NCBI GenBank assembly: GCA_041648665.1
Contig: JBAZOP010000006.1
Span: forward strand, 1-59,437
Origin: a bacterium
GTDB lineage: Bacteria > UBA10199 > 2-02-FULL-44-16 > JAAZCA01
Direction of reading: 5' to 3'
DNA length: 59,437 bases
Below, in pieces: positions 48,631-56,572 of this stretch. Each line of letters starts with the position of its first letter. Within the stretch, counting starts at the first letter, position 1. Both the position numbers and the translations under genes were made by a program. The notes beneath the pieces are model-generated. The model saw only the letters and a program-made list of their open reading frames with translations. It was not told the DNA's origin and searched no databases.

Positions 48631-49069
48631 GGCCGAGATAGCGCGGCGGGCGTTCGTGGCGGGGTGGCATGCTCGTGATGACTGGCCCCGATATTGCCCG
48701 CACGGACCCGAAGCCGCTGCCCGTGAGTACGCCCCGGACCCGGTGGGGGAGACGCCCATGCTCAACATCATTCCTGACCCCAACGTCTCGCAGTACCGGC
48801 AATGCAAGGTCTGCAAAGACATGGTGCGCGTCGAGGACATGGTAGGCCACGCCGACAAGCACCCCGGAGGCATGGCGTGCTTCGGTCCCGTAGTCGCCCT
48901 GTCCCCGGCGAGCGCACCGAGGCGCGTGATCTGTGACCACGCTAAGGGTTGCCAGCTACGGACGGGATGTCCTCACGGCGAAAAGGAACACGAGCAGGCA
49001 CTCGACTGTAAGCCCATGGAGTGCATCGCGGGCGTACTGGTCCGCTGCGTAGGGGGAGGGGGGGAGTGA
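48617..49069 (+). CDS. Cys/His-rich hypothetical protein
   Basis: 150 residues. CKVCKDMV, CDHAKGC, CPHGEKEH and later cysteines point to one or two metal sites. The opening helix (EAEIARRAFVAGWHARDDW) is common in phage accessory proteins. Last gene of the composition-shifted run. Confidence 0.55.
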   Translation: MTAHEAEIARRAFVAGWHARDDWPRYCPHGPEAAAREYAPDPVGETPMLNIIPDPNVSQYRQCKVCKDMVRVEDMVGHADKHPGGMACFGPVVALSPASAPRRVICDHAKGCQLRTGCPHGEKEHEQALDCKPMECIAGVLVRCVGGGGE

Positions 49070-49284
49070 ACCGGCGAACGCATCTGAGCGCCTTCGCGGC
49101 AATGGTTTTTCTCTCTCATGCCAAGGCGGCTGAGGCATTCGAGGACGGCGCGCACGTCATCGACGTGGCGGGTTACCAGCGGCGGCCGAAAGCCTACGGA
49201 ACCCACCTGAGCAAAGCCGAGCGGAGAGGCAAGAGCTACGCGGAGTTGCAAGACGCGCGGGAGAGGAAAGGAGGGGAACGATGA
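49066..49284 (+). CDS. Small hypothetical protein
   Basis: 72 residues, GTG start with GGGGGAGGGGG upstream and stop overlap. Basic C terminus. Overlaps the lipoprotein start; no family recognised. Confidence 0.55.
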   Translation: MNRRTHLSAFAAMVFLSHAKAAEAFEDGAHVIDVAGYQRRPKAYGTHLSKAERRGKSYAELQDARERKGGER

Positions 49285-49784
49285 AGCGAGTATTGGTCGC
49301 GGTCTGCATCCTCGCGTTGTCGGGGTGCACCGGCTGGTGGCTCGGGGAGATGGGCTATGATCCGCAGTTCGAGAGCATCCCGCATCCCGTCTCCTCAACG
49401 ATAGGTGGCGACGCGACGCCGGAGGGAATAGGGAAATGGCTTGGGTCTCATATCCGTCGATCCAAGGACATCGAACGGCAGCAGCGGGCGGAGTATTGGG
49501 CACCTCCCGATCTGACGTGGCTTGAGCGGTCGGGGGATTGCGAGGACATCGCGCTCTTGATGATGTACTTGATTCGTTGGGAGACGGGCGAGTACCCATC
49601 GCTCGCAACCGGGATCGATGGCGACACCCCGCACGCTTGGGTGATCTTCGGAGGTCGGTGGTACGAGGCGCAGGGCGGAGCGGACGTTACCGATAGTCCC
49701 GAGCGCACCCTGTGGAGGAGTGTGCCTTACGGGGAGGCCATGTACCGCTCGATGAACGGACACAAGGGATTGGCCCATGAGTGA
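49281..49784 (+). CDS. Lipoprotein with transglutaminase-like cysteine-peptidase domain
   Basis: 167 residues. A short basic N terminus, hydrophobic stretch and lipobox LSGC (13-16) predict a lipid-anchored protein. The mature part has RSGDCEDIALLMMY with C87, then HAWVIFGGRWYEA with H118: the Cys-His pairing of transglutaminase-like/BTLCP peptidases. Possible roles are envelope modification or superinfection exclusion; lipoproteins serve the latter in several phages. Overlaps the radical-SAM gene by 8 bases. Confidence 0.75.
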   Translation: MKRVLVAVCILALSGCTGWWLGEMGYDPQFESIPHPVSSTIGGDATPEGIGKWLGSHIRRSKDIERQQRAEYWAPPDLTWLERSGDCEDIALLMMYLIRWETGEYPSLATGIDGDTPHAWVIFGGRWYEAQGGADVTDSPERTLWRSVPYGEAMYRSMNGHKGLAHE

Positions 49785-50577
49785 CGGACCGATCTATGAG
49801 CCGAAGGGGAGAGCGCGCGAGTACTCACCGCTCGCCCTGAACATATTCGGGGGATGCTCGCACGGATGCGAGTACTGCTATGTCCCCGCTGTCCTGCACG
49901 TGACCAAGGAGCAGTATCACGGCTCCAACCGGCTGCTCAAGAGCTTCTCGCTTCAAAAGCTCGATCTGCAAGCGGAGGCTCTCGCGGGGGACCCAAGGCA
50001 GATTCTCCTCTCGTTTGTCGGCGATCTGTACTCCGTCACGGGACCGCTTGCAATCGGATTGCGCAAGACGGTCCTTGGATTCCTCGACAAGTACAAGCTC
50101 AACGTCGCGATCTTGACGAAGGGAGGGTTGAGGTGCTTGTCCGATCTGAACTACTTCCGAGCCTTCGGAGACCGCATCAAGGTTGGACAGAGCCTGACGC
50201 TGATCCGCGAGGGAGAATCGAAGAGGTGGGAGCCGGGCGCCGCTGATCCGTTCGAGCGAATCGAGGCGCTGCGCGTTCTGCATCGGGTGGGAGTGCGCAC
50301 GTGGGCGTCGATGGAACCCGTGATTGATCCGGGGCAGTCGATGCGTCTGATAAGGGAGAGCTTGCCCTATGTCGATGAGTACAGGCTCGGGAAGCTCAAC
50401 CACGTCAAGCAGGAGGCTCGCGATTGGGAAGCGTACCTGTCGGGAGCGTTGGAGCTTCTGAGGGCGGAGGGAAAAGATGTCTACGTGAAGCGCGATCTGA
50501 GAGAGGCCGCTCCCGGCGTCCCGTTGACGGCGGAGGAGGTTGACGCGGATCGCTCGACGATTCGGAAAGGAGGGTAG
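49777..50577 (+). CDS. Second SPL-like radical SAM protein
   Basis: 266 residues. C27-x3-C31-x2-C34 (CSHGCEYC) with an aromatic next to the last Cys and an SPL-like body (ILLSFVGDLYSVTG, VAILTKGGLRCL, WASMEPVIDPGQS). Phage members of this family are often called Gp37/Gp68-like. Catalysis on DNA or peptide substrates is possible. The gene starts within the lipoprotein end, so the two are co-expressed. Confidence 0.82.
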   Translation: MSDGPIYEPKGRAREYSPLALNIFGGCSHGCEYCYVPAVLHVTKEQYHGSNRLLKSFSLQKLDLQAEALAGDPRQILLSFVGDLYSVTGPLAIGLRKTVLGFLDKYKLNVAILTKGGLRCLSDLNYFRAFGDRIKVGQSLTLIREGESKRWEPGAADPFERIEALRVLHRVGVRTWASMEPVIDPGQSMRLIRESLPYVDEYRLGKLNHVKQEARDWEAYLSGALELLRAEGKDVYVKRDLREAAPGVPLTAEEVDADRSTIRKGG

Positions 50578-50578
50578 C

Positions 50579-51025
50579 TTGAACTTCATCATGTACTTGC
50601 TCGGGAGCTTCTGGCGAACGGTCGGGGCGCTCATCGCGTTGTCCGTGATACTCGGGTGGCTGGTCGAGGCCATCCGCGCGATTCGGGGAGAGCCGAAGTT
50701 GCCCGAGGTCGGAATGTTTCGCACGCTCCCCGATGGCCGGACGTTATACACGCCGGATCTGGTCTGCGAGGACTGCAAGGAGAGGCTCATCTCATCGCTC
50801 GCCAAGGACTGCTCGGGCGCGCTCTATCTCAAGGTGTACGAGTGCGCTGAGAGCAAGCGGAGGAGATGGGAGTTGGAGGCGGAAAACCAACTGCTCAAGT
50901 CACGGTGCGAGGTTCGGTACTACCGAACGGAGATGGACTTGCACATGGGAGATTTCGTCAGGATCAACCCCGAGAAGGGCACAGTCACTCTGGTCGAGCC
51001 TCCCGATGCGGATGACGGAAGATGA
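50579..51025 (+). CDS. Membrane-anchored hypothetical protein
   Basis: The TTG at 50579 follows AAGGAGGG (50566-50573) at a proper distance, and the ATG at 50591 is too far, so I choose the TTG. 148 residues: a transmembrane helix (about 5-30), then a region with CEDCKER and further cysteines, and an acidic tail. Unknown role. Confidence 0.58.
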   Translation: MNFIMYLLGSFWRTVGALIALSVILGWLVEAIRAIRGEPKLPEVGMFRTLPDGRTLYTPDLVCEDCKERLISSLAKDCSGALYLKVYECAESKRRRWELEAENQLLKSRCEVRYYRTEMDLHMGDFVRINPEKGTVTLVEPPDADDGR

Positions 51026-51471
51026 ACATACACAACCCGCCAACCAACCAAGAGGAGCGCTTGCATATCCTGACGCTGGTGCGTTCGCAGTTCCGCGAGT
51101 TGACGGGAACGGAGGCGGGCGTGACGTGCGCGTCTTGCCAACGCAAGGTGCCCGTCCGTTTCATGTACCACTGCTTCAACTGCGGACTCTGGTTCTGTCA
51201 TCGGTGTTCCGGCGAACACTTCGCGACCGGAGCCACAACGTGGAATCCGATGGCGACCGCTCCCCGGACCGCTCAGAACGTTCGGGTGATGATGAGCGAC
51301 GGGACTGTGCACGAGGAGGCGCATTGGGCGAGCGACAAGAGCGGTGAAGATCAGCCTCCGTTTGAGGGGTGGTTTGTCGCGGTGAGGAGCGAGGAGACGG
51401 GCGCCGTGGTGGCGTATCGGGGAATCCCGGATCCGGTTGGATGGCAACCTCCTCGGGGAGAGAAGCGATGA
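51022..51471 (+). CDS. Zinc-finger plus DUF551-like protein
   Basis: 149 residues. CASCQRKV and CFNCGLWFCHRC form an N-terminal zinc domain. The C-terminal half (WNPMATAPRTAQNVRVMMSD) matches the small DUF551-like domain widespread in phages. Function of both unknown. Confidence 0.68.
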   Translation: MNIHNPPTNQEERLHILTLVRSQFRELTGTEAGVTCASCQRKVPVRFMYHCFNCGLWFCHRCSGEHFATGATTWNPMATAPRTAQNVRVMMSDGTVHEEAHWASDKSGEDQPPFEGWFVAVRSEETGAVVAYRGIPDPVGWQPPRGEKR

Positions 51472-52010
51472 ACGTAATCAGCATTGACCCGGGCATCGCG
51501 TGTACCGGCCTCTTCACCGTGATCGACGATCAGCGCCGCTCGCGCTCGATCTCGACCGATGGCCTTGATGGTGATGAGAGGCTGGTGGGGCTATGGGCGC
51601 AGTTGAATCTGGTGCTCGCGGATTGCGGGCGCTTCGACATCGCGTTCATCGAGGACTACCTCTACCATTCGCCCGGGAGCCTGTCCGCGAGGAAAAGCGC
51701 GGAGGCGGGGGGAGTGATCAGGCTCGCTCTCGCGCAGATGAAGATTCCCCTTGTCGCCGTTCCCATCCAGACGTGGAAGGCGCTGACAATCGGCGACTTG
51801 AAGAAGAGAACGAAGGCGGAGCAGCGAGCCTACCAGCGCGCCGTTGAGCAGATGTACGGGGTCACTATCGAGGGGCCAGACGCTGCTGACGCGTTTCTGA
51901 TTTACGCTGCCGCGCGGTTGATCTACACTCGCCGAATGAAGAGGACCGCGACGATGCTCCGTCTGTACGAAGAGATCGCCGCAGTTGTGCAGAAGAAAGG
52001 AGAGCCATAG
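51468..52010 (+). CDS. RuvC-like Holliday junction resolvase
   Basis: 180 residues. RNase H-fold acidic sites: D7 (SIDPGIACTG), the glutamate in AFIEDY and the aspartates in GPDAADAFLI. RuvC-type enzymes cut four-way junctions, here probably before packaging or in recombination. Start chosen at ATG 51468, behind GGGGAGAGAAG. Confidence 0.82.
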   Translation: MNVISIDPGIACTGLFTVIDDQRRSRSISTDGLDGDERLVGLWAQLNLVLADCGRFDIAFIEDYLYHSPGSLSARKSAEAGGVIRLALAQMKIPLVAVPIQTWKALTIGDLKKRTKAEQRAYQRAVEQMYGVTIEGPDAADAFLIYAAARLIYTRRMKRTATMLRLYEEIAAVVQKKGEP

Positions 52011-52678
52011 TGGAGTTATTCGCCAACGTCATGCCCGAGCAACTGGCCGAGATTCCGTGGGGATGGAGGAACCGACAAACGCAGCATGGTCCTATGGTTA
52101 TCGAGCACCCCGGGCGGATCCAAATGCCGAAGCTCTCGCGGTACTTCGATTGGACGCGGTACAGGATCGAGGACTATGCGCCGGGGAGACCGTTCGGGAC
52201 GCGGAATATGAAGAGCGTGTTTGTCACAGCCTCCCGGTTCATGGGATGGGAGGAGCTTCTGGTACAGTCTCCTCCGCTCGATCCTATCGTTGACGGATTC
52301 CTCGAATGGAACGCGCGGTTGTGCGACGAATGGGGAGCGCGGCTCGAATACTTCATGATCGGGGATGAGACGGCATACAACCGGGGTCTGCTGATCAATC
52401 CCGATTGGTGGCGGTCTTGGATCAAGCCTCACTATGCGAAAATGGTGTCCTTCGCGAAGAGTCGAAAGATGACCGTTGTCTTTCACGCGGACGGTGATCT
52501 GTGGGACGTTCTGGACGATTTCGCGGAGATAGGGGTTGATGTCTTGAACTATCAGGCGGTCGGACGTATGGTGATGGTGAAGGAGAGCGGCAAGACGAAT
52601 CACCGTGGTATGGCGTTCATGGAAAACGAGGAGACCGCGCGCGTGAATCGCTTCGGACTCAACGAGGTGCTGCGGTGA
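52010..52678 (+). CDS. URO-D/corrinoid-methyltransferase-superfamily protein
   Basis: 222 residues. The second half follows the URO-D superfamily: MIGDETAYNRGLLINPDWW, then KMTVVFHADGDLWDVLDD and IGVDVLNYQAV. In cobalamin methyltransferases (MtaA-type) the His is followed by x-Cys that binds zinc; here it is HADG, without the Cys, so either decarboxylase-like or new chemistry. It lacks the first part of the usual 340-residue barrel. GTG start; overlaps the B12-radical-SAM gene by 4 bases, a strong hint of a joint pathway. Highly unusual in a phage. Confidence 0.7.
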   Translation: MELFANVMPEQLAEIPWGWRNRQTQHGPMVIEHPGRIQMPKLSRYFDWTRYRIEDYAPGRPFGTRNMKSVFVTASRFMGWEELLVQSPPLDPIVDGFLEWNARLCDEWGARLEYFMIGDETAYNRGLLINPDWWRSWIKPHYAKMVSFAKSRKMTVVFHADGDLWDVLDDFAEIGVDVLNYQAVGRMVMVKESGKTNHRGMAFMENEETARVNRFGLNEVLR

Positions 52679-53892
52679 GAATCCTTCTCATCAAGCTCCG
52701 CGAGCCTACCAAGCCGACGCAGAAGTCAACCTACATGCCACCTCTCGGGCTTTGGACTCTCAAGACGTTCATCGAGCGCGATCCATCGTACACGGTCGAG
52801 GTCGCCGATGAGCATACGGGCGACCAAGCTGCTCTGCTGTGGGGAACCGCGCGGTACGATCTGATCGGATTGTCCGCGCAGTTTTCCATTCAGCACGCCG
52901 AGTACGTCCGCTCCGCGAAGCGCCTGATGCAGTCGGATGCTTTCGTGATCGCGGGAGGATTCCATGCCTCCGCTGTACCGGAGCCCGAGGGGGTAAAGGA
53001 GACGTGGGCGGGAGAGGGCGAGCCGAGATTCCAGCGCTTTCTGAACCTCGCGGGAGAGCCGACCGGCCCAACATGCCGAATCCCTGACGGGGCGCTCGAA
53101 CGGTATTGGAACCTCGCGGCTCCGCACGATCTACAGAGCAAGACGCAACGGTGGATGTCCCTTGAGACTTCGCGCGGGTGCTACCTCGATTGCGGGTACT
53201 GCGGCGTCCGGAGGTATTGGGGGGCGTGGCGACCGGTCCCGATGGACCGCATTCTGGCGCAGCTGGATCACCTCTGCTCGCGGGGAGTCGAAGAGGTGTT
53301 CATCGAGGACGACAACGTCAACGCGGTCGATGACCACTTCGAGGCCGTTGTCGCTGCCCTGCGGGAACGCGGTCTCTGGTGGAGCACTCCGAACGGGATA
53401 TCAGCGCACCGTCTCCTCGGACATACCAAGAGACTCGCGCCGTTGTGTTGGAGGGTGTCCCTGCCCTTCGAGGCTGGCAGCGCGAGGTCGGCGGAGTTGA
53501 TGGGACTCGGGCGGAAGTGGATGCCCTTCGACAAGGCGCTCTCTCTCGTGAAGGCTCTCAGAGGCGAGGGGATTCTCACCGCCGGATTCTTCATCATCGG
53601 GTACCCCGGGGAAACGCTCGAAGACATGCAACGGACTCTGGACTACGCGAACGCTCTACCGCTCGATCAGCGCAACATCTACATCGCGACTCCGTACCCC
53701 GGGACGCGGCTGTATGAGAGGTGTATCGAGGAGGGATGGCTGGCGAAAAAAGACGAACAGTTGTATGATGCTCTCCTGTACACCGTGGGGCTGGTCAACA
53801 CGGCGGAGTTCAAGAGCGAACAGGTAGAACAGTTGAAATGGCGCGACAGAGCGGCGGCTCTCGCGCGGAAGCAGAACGCGGCTCGATCCTGA
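52675..53892 (+). CDS. Cobalamin-binding radical SAM enzyme
   Basis: 405 residues. An N-terminal B12-binding-type Rossmann domain (VADEHTGD near 43-50, a degenerate DxHxxG; GLSAQFS; VIAGGFHASA; WAGEGEPRF) precedes a radical-SAM barrel with C169-x3-C173-x2-C176 (RGCYLDCGYCG) and IGYPGETLEDM. Such enzymes methylate unactivated carbons or rearrange rings. Next to the URO-D-like protein it suggests a corrinoid- or radical-based modification of a base, sugar or peptide; the substrate is not visible. Confidence 0.83.
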   Translation: MRILLIKLREPTKPTQKSTYMPPLGLWTLKTFIERDPSYTVEVADEHTGDQAALLWGTARYDLIGLSAQFSIQHAEYVRSAKRLMQSDAFVIAGGFHASAVPEPEGVKETWAGEGEPRFQRFLNLAGEPTGPTCRIPDGALERYWNLAAPHDLQSKTQRWMSLETSRGCYLDCGYCGVRRYWGAWRPVPMDRILAQLDHLCSRGVEEVFIEDDNVNAVDDHFEAVVAALRERGLWWSTPNGISAHRLLGHTKRLAPLCWRVSLPFEAGSARSAELMGLGRKWMPFDKALSLVKALRGEGILTAGFFIIGYPGETLEDMQRTLDYANALPLDQRNIYIATPYPGTRLYERCIEEGWLAKKDEQLYDALLYTVGLVNTAEFKSEQVEQLKWRDRAAALARKQNAARS

Positions 53893-53910
53893 GTCGAGAG
53901 GAGGGAGAGA

Positions 53911-54618
53911 GTGTCAGGAACAATCAAGGTACTGAACGCGAAGGGGGCGAACGTCGCTGCCTTCACAACGGAGTGCAAGAGCGACAAGCTCATCATCCGC
54001 GTGGGATACCGGCTGTCGGGGCAGTACTCGACGCGGCTGATCACGATCAAGCCCGAGCTTCCATCGCTCACGGCGGCGCTCCGCTGTCTGGTCGATGAGG
54101 TGGGAGCCTTCCCTGAGTTGGACTTCGCGATGATCGAGGAGCCGGAGGGATTCTGGAACGCTCGGTCACTCGGCGCTCGAATCGACGCGGTGCGCATCTG
54201 CAAGCTCGCGTGCCAGTGGCATATCGTCCCGATGGCCGAGGTGTCCGAGTGGAGGTGGAAGCCGAGAATGCTTTGGCCTCCTCGGAAAAGCCGAGAGGAC
54301 CGGGCGAGGATTCGCGCGATATACGCGAGGGCGAACGCGGACACCCCGAGTGACGATGAGTTGGGAGCGGTGCTTGCCGTCTCGGACGCTGTGCTGCTCG
54401 CGGAGTACGCGGGGCTGGTCATGGAGTCGGAAGGGCGGCTGGACCGCGAGACGTGGCGAAGGATCCAAACCGCGATCCACAAGCGGCCGGACGCGAAGTG
54501 GGTTGACCGCATGTACCCATCGGAGCAAGAGCCTCCCGCACCTCTCGTCAGTCAGGCCTTCAAGGCAGAGGTCATTCTGCGCGACAGAGAGGCGAGATTT
54601 GACGAGGAGAGCGAGTGA
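53911..54618 (+). CDS. RNase H/RuvC-fold-like hypothetical protein
   Basis: 235 residues, GTG start behind GAGGAGGGAGAG. DFAMIEEPEGFWNARSLG (an acidic strand end), then SDDELGAVLAVSDAVLLAEY resemble the middle and last acidic sites of RuvC-like nucleases. The first acidic strand is unclear. It may be a diverged or inactive relative of the resolvase at 51468. Confidence 0.5.
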   Translation: MSGTIKVLNAKGANVAAFTTECKSDKLIIRVGYRLSGQYSTRLITIKPELPSLTAALRCLVDEVGAFPELDFAMIEEPEGFWNARSLGARIDAVRICKLACQWHIVPMAEVSEWRWKPRMLWPPRKSREDRARIRAIYARANADTPSDDELGAVLAVSDAVLLAEYAGLVMESEGRLDRETWRRIQTAIHKRPDAKWVDRMYPSEQEPPAPLVSQAFKAEVILRDREARFDEESE

Positions 54619-54773
54619 GCGCCGATGAGGGGAAGTGCGGAGGCTGCGCGAAGGAGAAGTGCCCGCGCTGGCTGGTCGTGTTCTGCGGAAAGACAGCGGC
54701 GGTGGAGATGATCTGGCGGCTCGGCGGAGTCCAGTTCAATCCGAACATGCGCAAGAAGGAGGGAGAGAAGTGA
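54615..54773 (+). CDS. Small Cys-rich protein
   Basis: 52 residues, GTG start with overlap. Four cysteines (CGGCAKEKC and VFCGK) form a possible metal site. Too short for the usual length cutoff but well coupled on both sides. Confidence 0.58.
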   Translation: MSADEGKCGGCAKEKCPRWLVVFCGKTAAVEMIWRLGGVQFNPNMRKKEGEK

Positions 54774-55027
54774 ACCTGATCGAAGAGTTGGAGGAGTATC
54801 TCGCGAGCATTCGCTTACGGGGAGTGGCAAAGGTAGCAGATGACATTCAGGCGATCATAGACCGGTACAAATTGAGCGAGCGCGAGACCGCACTGCTGGT
54901 AAAGGACAACCTGTCGATGATTGCCAGCCTTTCGTCAATATCTCTCAACCTGAGCCTCGCTGTAACGGAAGCCGCCATGCAGATTGGCAACCTCGCTCGG
55001 GAAGCCCGAACGGAGAGGACCAGATGA
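54770..55027 (+). CDS. Small helical protein
   Basis: 85 residues, GTG start behind AGGAGGGAGAG. Wholly helical, with a possible coiled coil (SLSSISLNLSLAVTEAAM). Unknown function. Confidence 0.55.
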   Translation: MNLIEELEEYLASIRLRGVAKVADDIQAIIDRYKLSERETALLVKDNLSMIASLSSISLNLSLAVTEAAMQIGNLAREARTERTR

Positions 55028-55245
55028 AGGCGACTCTCGAAAGCACGAGCAAGATCGTGCATCTGAACGGAGTGCCTGCGCGGATATGGGAGGGAGAGAC
55101 GGAAAGCGGAATCCCGATCCACTGCTACATCACGCGCGTCGCGGTCGCGGAGGGAGCCGACTCAACGCAGTTCCAACTTGAGTTGGATCAGGTCCGCTCT
55201 CCTTCCCCGGAAGTTGCGGCAATACCGTTGAGGCTGATACTGTGA
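55024..55245 (+). CDS. Small beta-rich protein
   Basis: 73 residues, ATGA overlap. Strand pattern IVHLNGVPARIWEGETESG is shared by many phage proteins of unknown function. Confidence 0.58.
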   Translation: MKATLESTSKIVHLNGVPARIWEGETESGIPIHCYITRVAVAEGADSTQFQLELDQVRSPSPEVAAIPLRLIL

Positions 55246-55472
55246 AAAGGCCGTGGTTGAATCCGGTCTCGTGGATCGCGGTCGAGGTCGGAATCTGTCT
55301 CGCGCGCAAGAAGGCGAGCTACCAGCGGACGGGAAACACGCTCATGGTGGAGTACTACACGCGACTGCTCGCGAGGTACCGGCGGAGGTTCGAGAGGACG
55401 CTACTGGCGCGGGCGGAGGCTGTCGAGACTTCCGTGGTGAAGGACTTGGAGCGCGCGGGATTGGGCGTATAA
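55242..55472 (+). CDS. Small basic helical protein
   Basis: 76 residues, GTG start with overlap. Arg-rich helices. Unknown function. Confidence 0.52.
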   Translation: MKRPWLNPVSWIAVEVGICLARKKASYQRTGNTLMVEYYTRLLARYRRRFERTLLARAEAVETSVVKDLERAGLGV

Positions 55473-55496
55473 TCCGAAAGCAGAAGGAGGAGAAGA

Positions 55497-55730
55497 ATGA
55501 TCATCACGATTCAGAGCGGAGAGAGAGACTACTACACGCATCAGCGGATGAAGGTGAACGGGAAAGAGAAGCTGAGCATTGGTCCGCTGTGCGAGTGTCC
55601 CGAGGATGCCATTGTTGGGCGCTCTCTGGTGGACTGCGATCAGGTGCTCGATTTGATGCGCGAGGCGCACGCGGCCGGGGCACGGGGAGAGGTCTTGGAG
55701 ATCGTCAACGAGCCTTTCGCGGGGGAGTGA
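55497..55730 (+). CDS. Small hypothetical protein
   Basis: 77 residues behind GAAGGAGGAGAAG. CECPEDAI in the middle; beta, then helix. No family recognised. Confidence 0.55.
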   Translation: MIITIQSGERDYYTHQRMKVNGKEKLSIGPLCECPEDAIVGRSLVDCDQVLDLMREAHAAGARGEVLEIVNEPFAGE

Positions 55731-55737
55731 TAGGTCA

Positions 55738-56151
55738 ATGAGACGGCCAGCATTCCGCAGTCACTACTTCCCGGCGTTTTACTCGTTCTACTACACGGCG
55801 CTGGCCGCGACTGCTCGGAGATACGGATACGCTCTCGCTCTACACGGGTCCATGCAGCGCGATCTGGACATGATCGCGGTCCCGTGGACGGACAAGGCTG
55901 TCTCGGCGGAGCGGCTGATCGAGGTGCTGCGCACTCGGCACGGTCTGTTCAAGGGCCAGCCAGCGGGAGCGAAGATGCCCCACGGGAGGCGCTGCTGGTC
56001 GCTGATGTTCGGAGGCCACGCATACGCGGATATCTCCGTGCTCCCGAGGCGCAAGGCAAAGGCCGAAAGCAAGACGTGGGCAGACAAGAACCTGTATGCC
56101 AACGATTTCAGAAACAAACAGGAGCCAGCGAAGAGGAGGGGGAAGAAATGA
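55738..56151 (+). CDS. Nucleotidyltransferase-like phage protein
   Basis: 137 residues. LHGSMQRDLDMIAVPW resembles the GS-x(n)-D-x-D core of small nucleotidyltransferases, and a matching strand (GGHAYADISVLPRR) supplies another Asp. Widespread in phages; activity not established. Confidence 0.62.
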   Translation: MRRPAFRSHYFPAFYSFYYTALAATARRYGYALALHGSMQRDLDMIAVPWTDKAVSAERLIEVLRTRHGLFKGQPAGAKMPHGRRCWSLMFGGHAYADISVLPRRKAKAESKTWADKNLYANDFRNKQEPAKRRGKK

Positions 56152-56234
56152 CTATAGCAGCGGTGATCTTGGTCGTGCTGGCCCTGTTCGGGCTGTTATG
56201 GATTGCGTGGGATGGCCGAAGGAGAAAGCCATGA
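56148..56234 (+). CDS. Tiny membrane peptide
   Basis: 28 residues, nearly all one transmembrane helix, then a basic end (DGRRRKP). Good AGGAGGGGG site and ATGA overlaps at both ends support it. Confidence 0.55.
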   Translation: MTIAAVILVVLALFGLLWIAWDGRRRKP

Positions 56235-56572
56235 ACGAGATAACCGATCCTCAGCAAGCGCCAGTGAACGCGGGCGAGCCAATTGTCCCGATGGTCATAG
56301 CTGACCTTGAAGCTCGACGCGAGTTCGGGCGCAAGAAGTACGGCGATGAACTGCGGGTGAGAAACGGAAGAGACGCTCTCATAGACGCATACCAAGAGGC
56401 GCTTGATCTGGTGATCTGCTTGCGACAGAGGATCGAGCAAGAGAAAGTCACCCGGGAGACGGCGCAGGAGGCCAAGGGAAAGATTCGGAGCAACGTGAGG
56501 ATTCCGCTATACTTAGGGCAACCGGGAGTTACGGAAGTTCCTACGAGCGAGATGAGGGGGAAGCACTCATGA
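56231..56572 (+). CDS. MazG-like nucleotide pyrophosphohydrolase family protein
   Basis: 113 residues. RREFGRKKYGDELR, then RDALIDAYQEALDLVICL matches the helical MazG-like/DUF550 group, which often hydrolyses (d)NTPs. It lies just before the terminase genes. Could alter nucleotide pools in favour of modified DNA; inference. Confidence 0.72.
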   Translation: MNEITDPQQAPVNAGEPIVPMVIADLEARREFGRKKYGDELRVRNGRDALIDAYQEALDLVICLRQRIEQEKVTRETAQEAKGKIRSNVRIPLYLGQPGVTEVPTSEMRGKHS

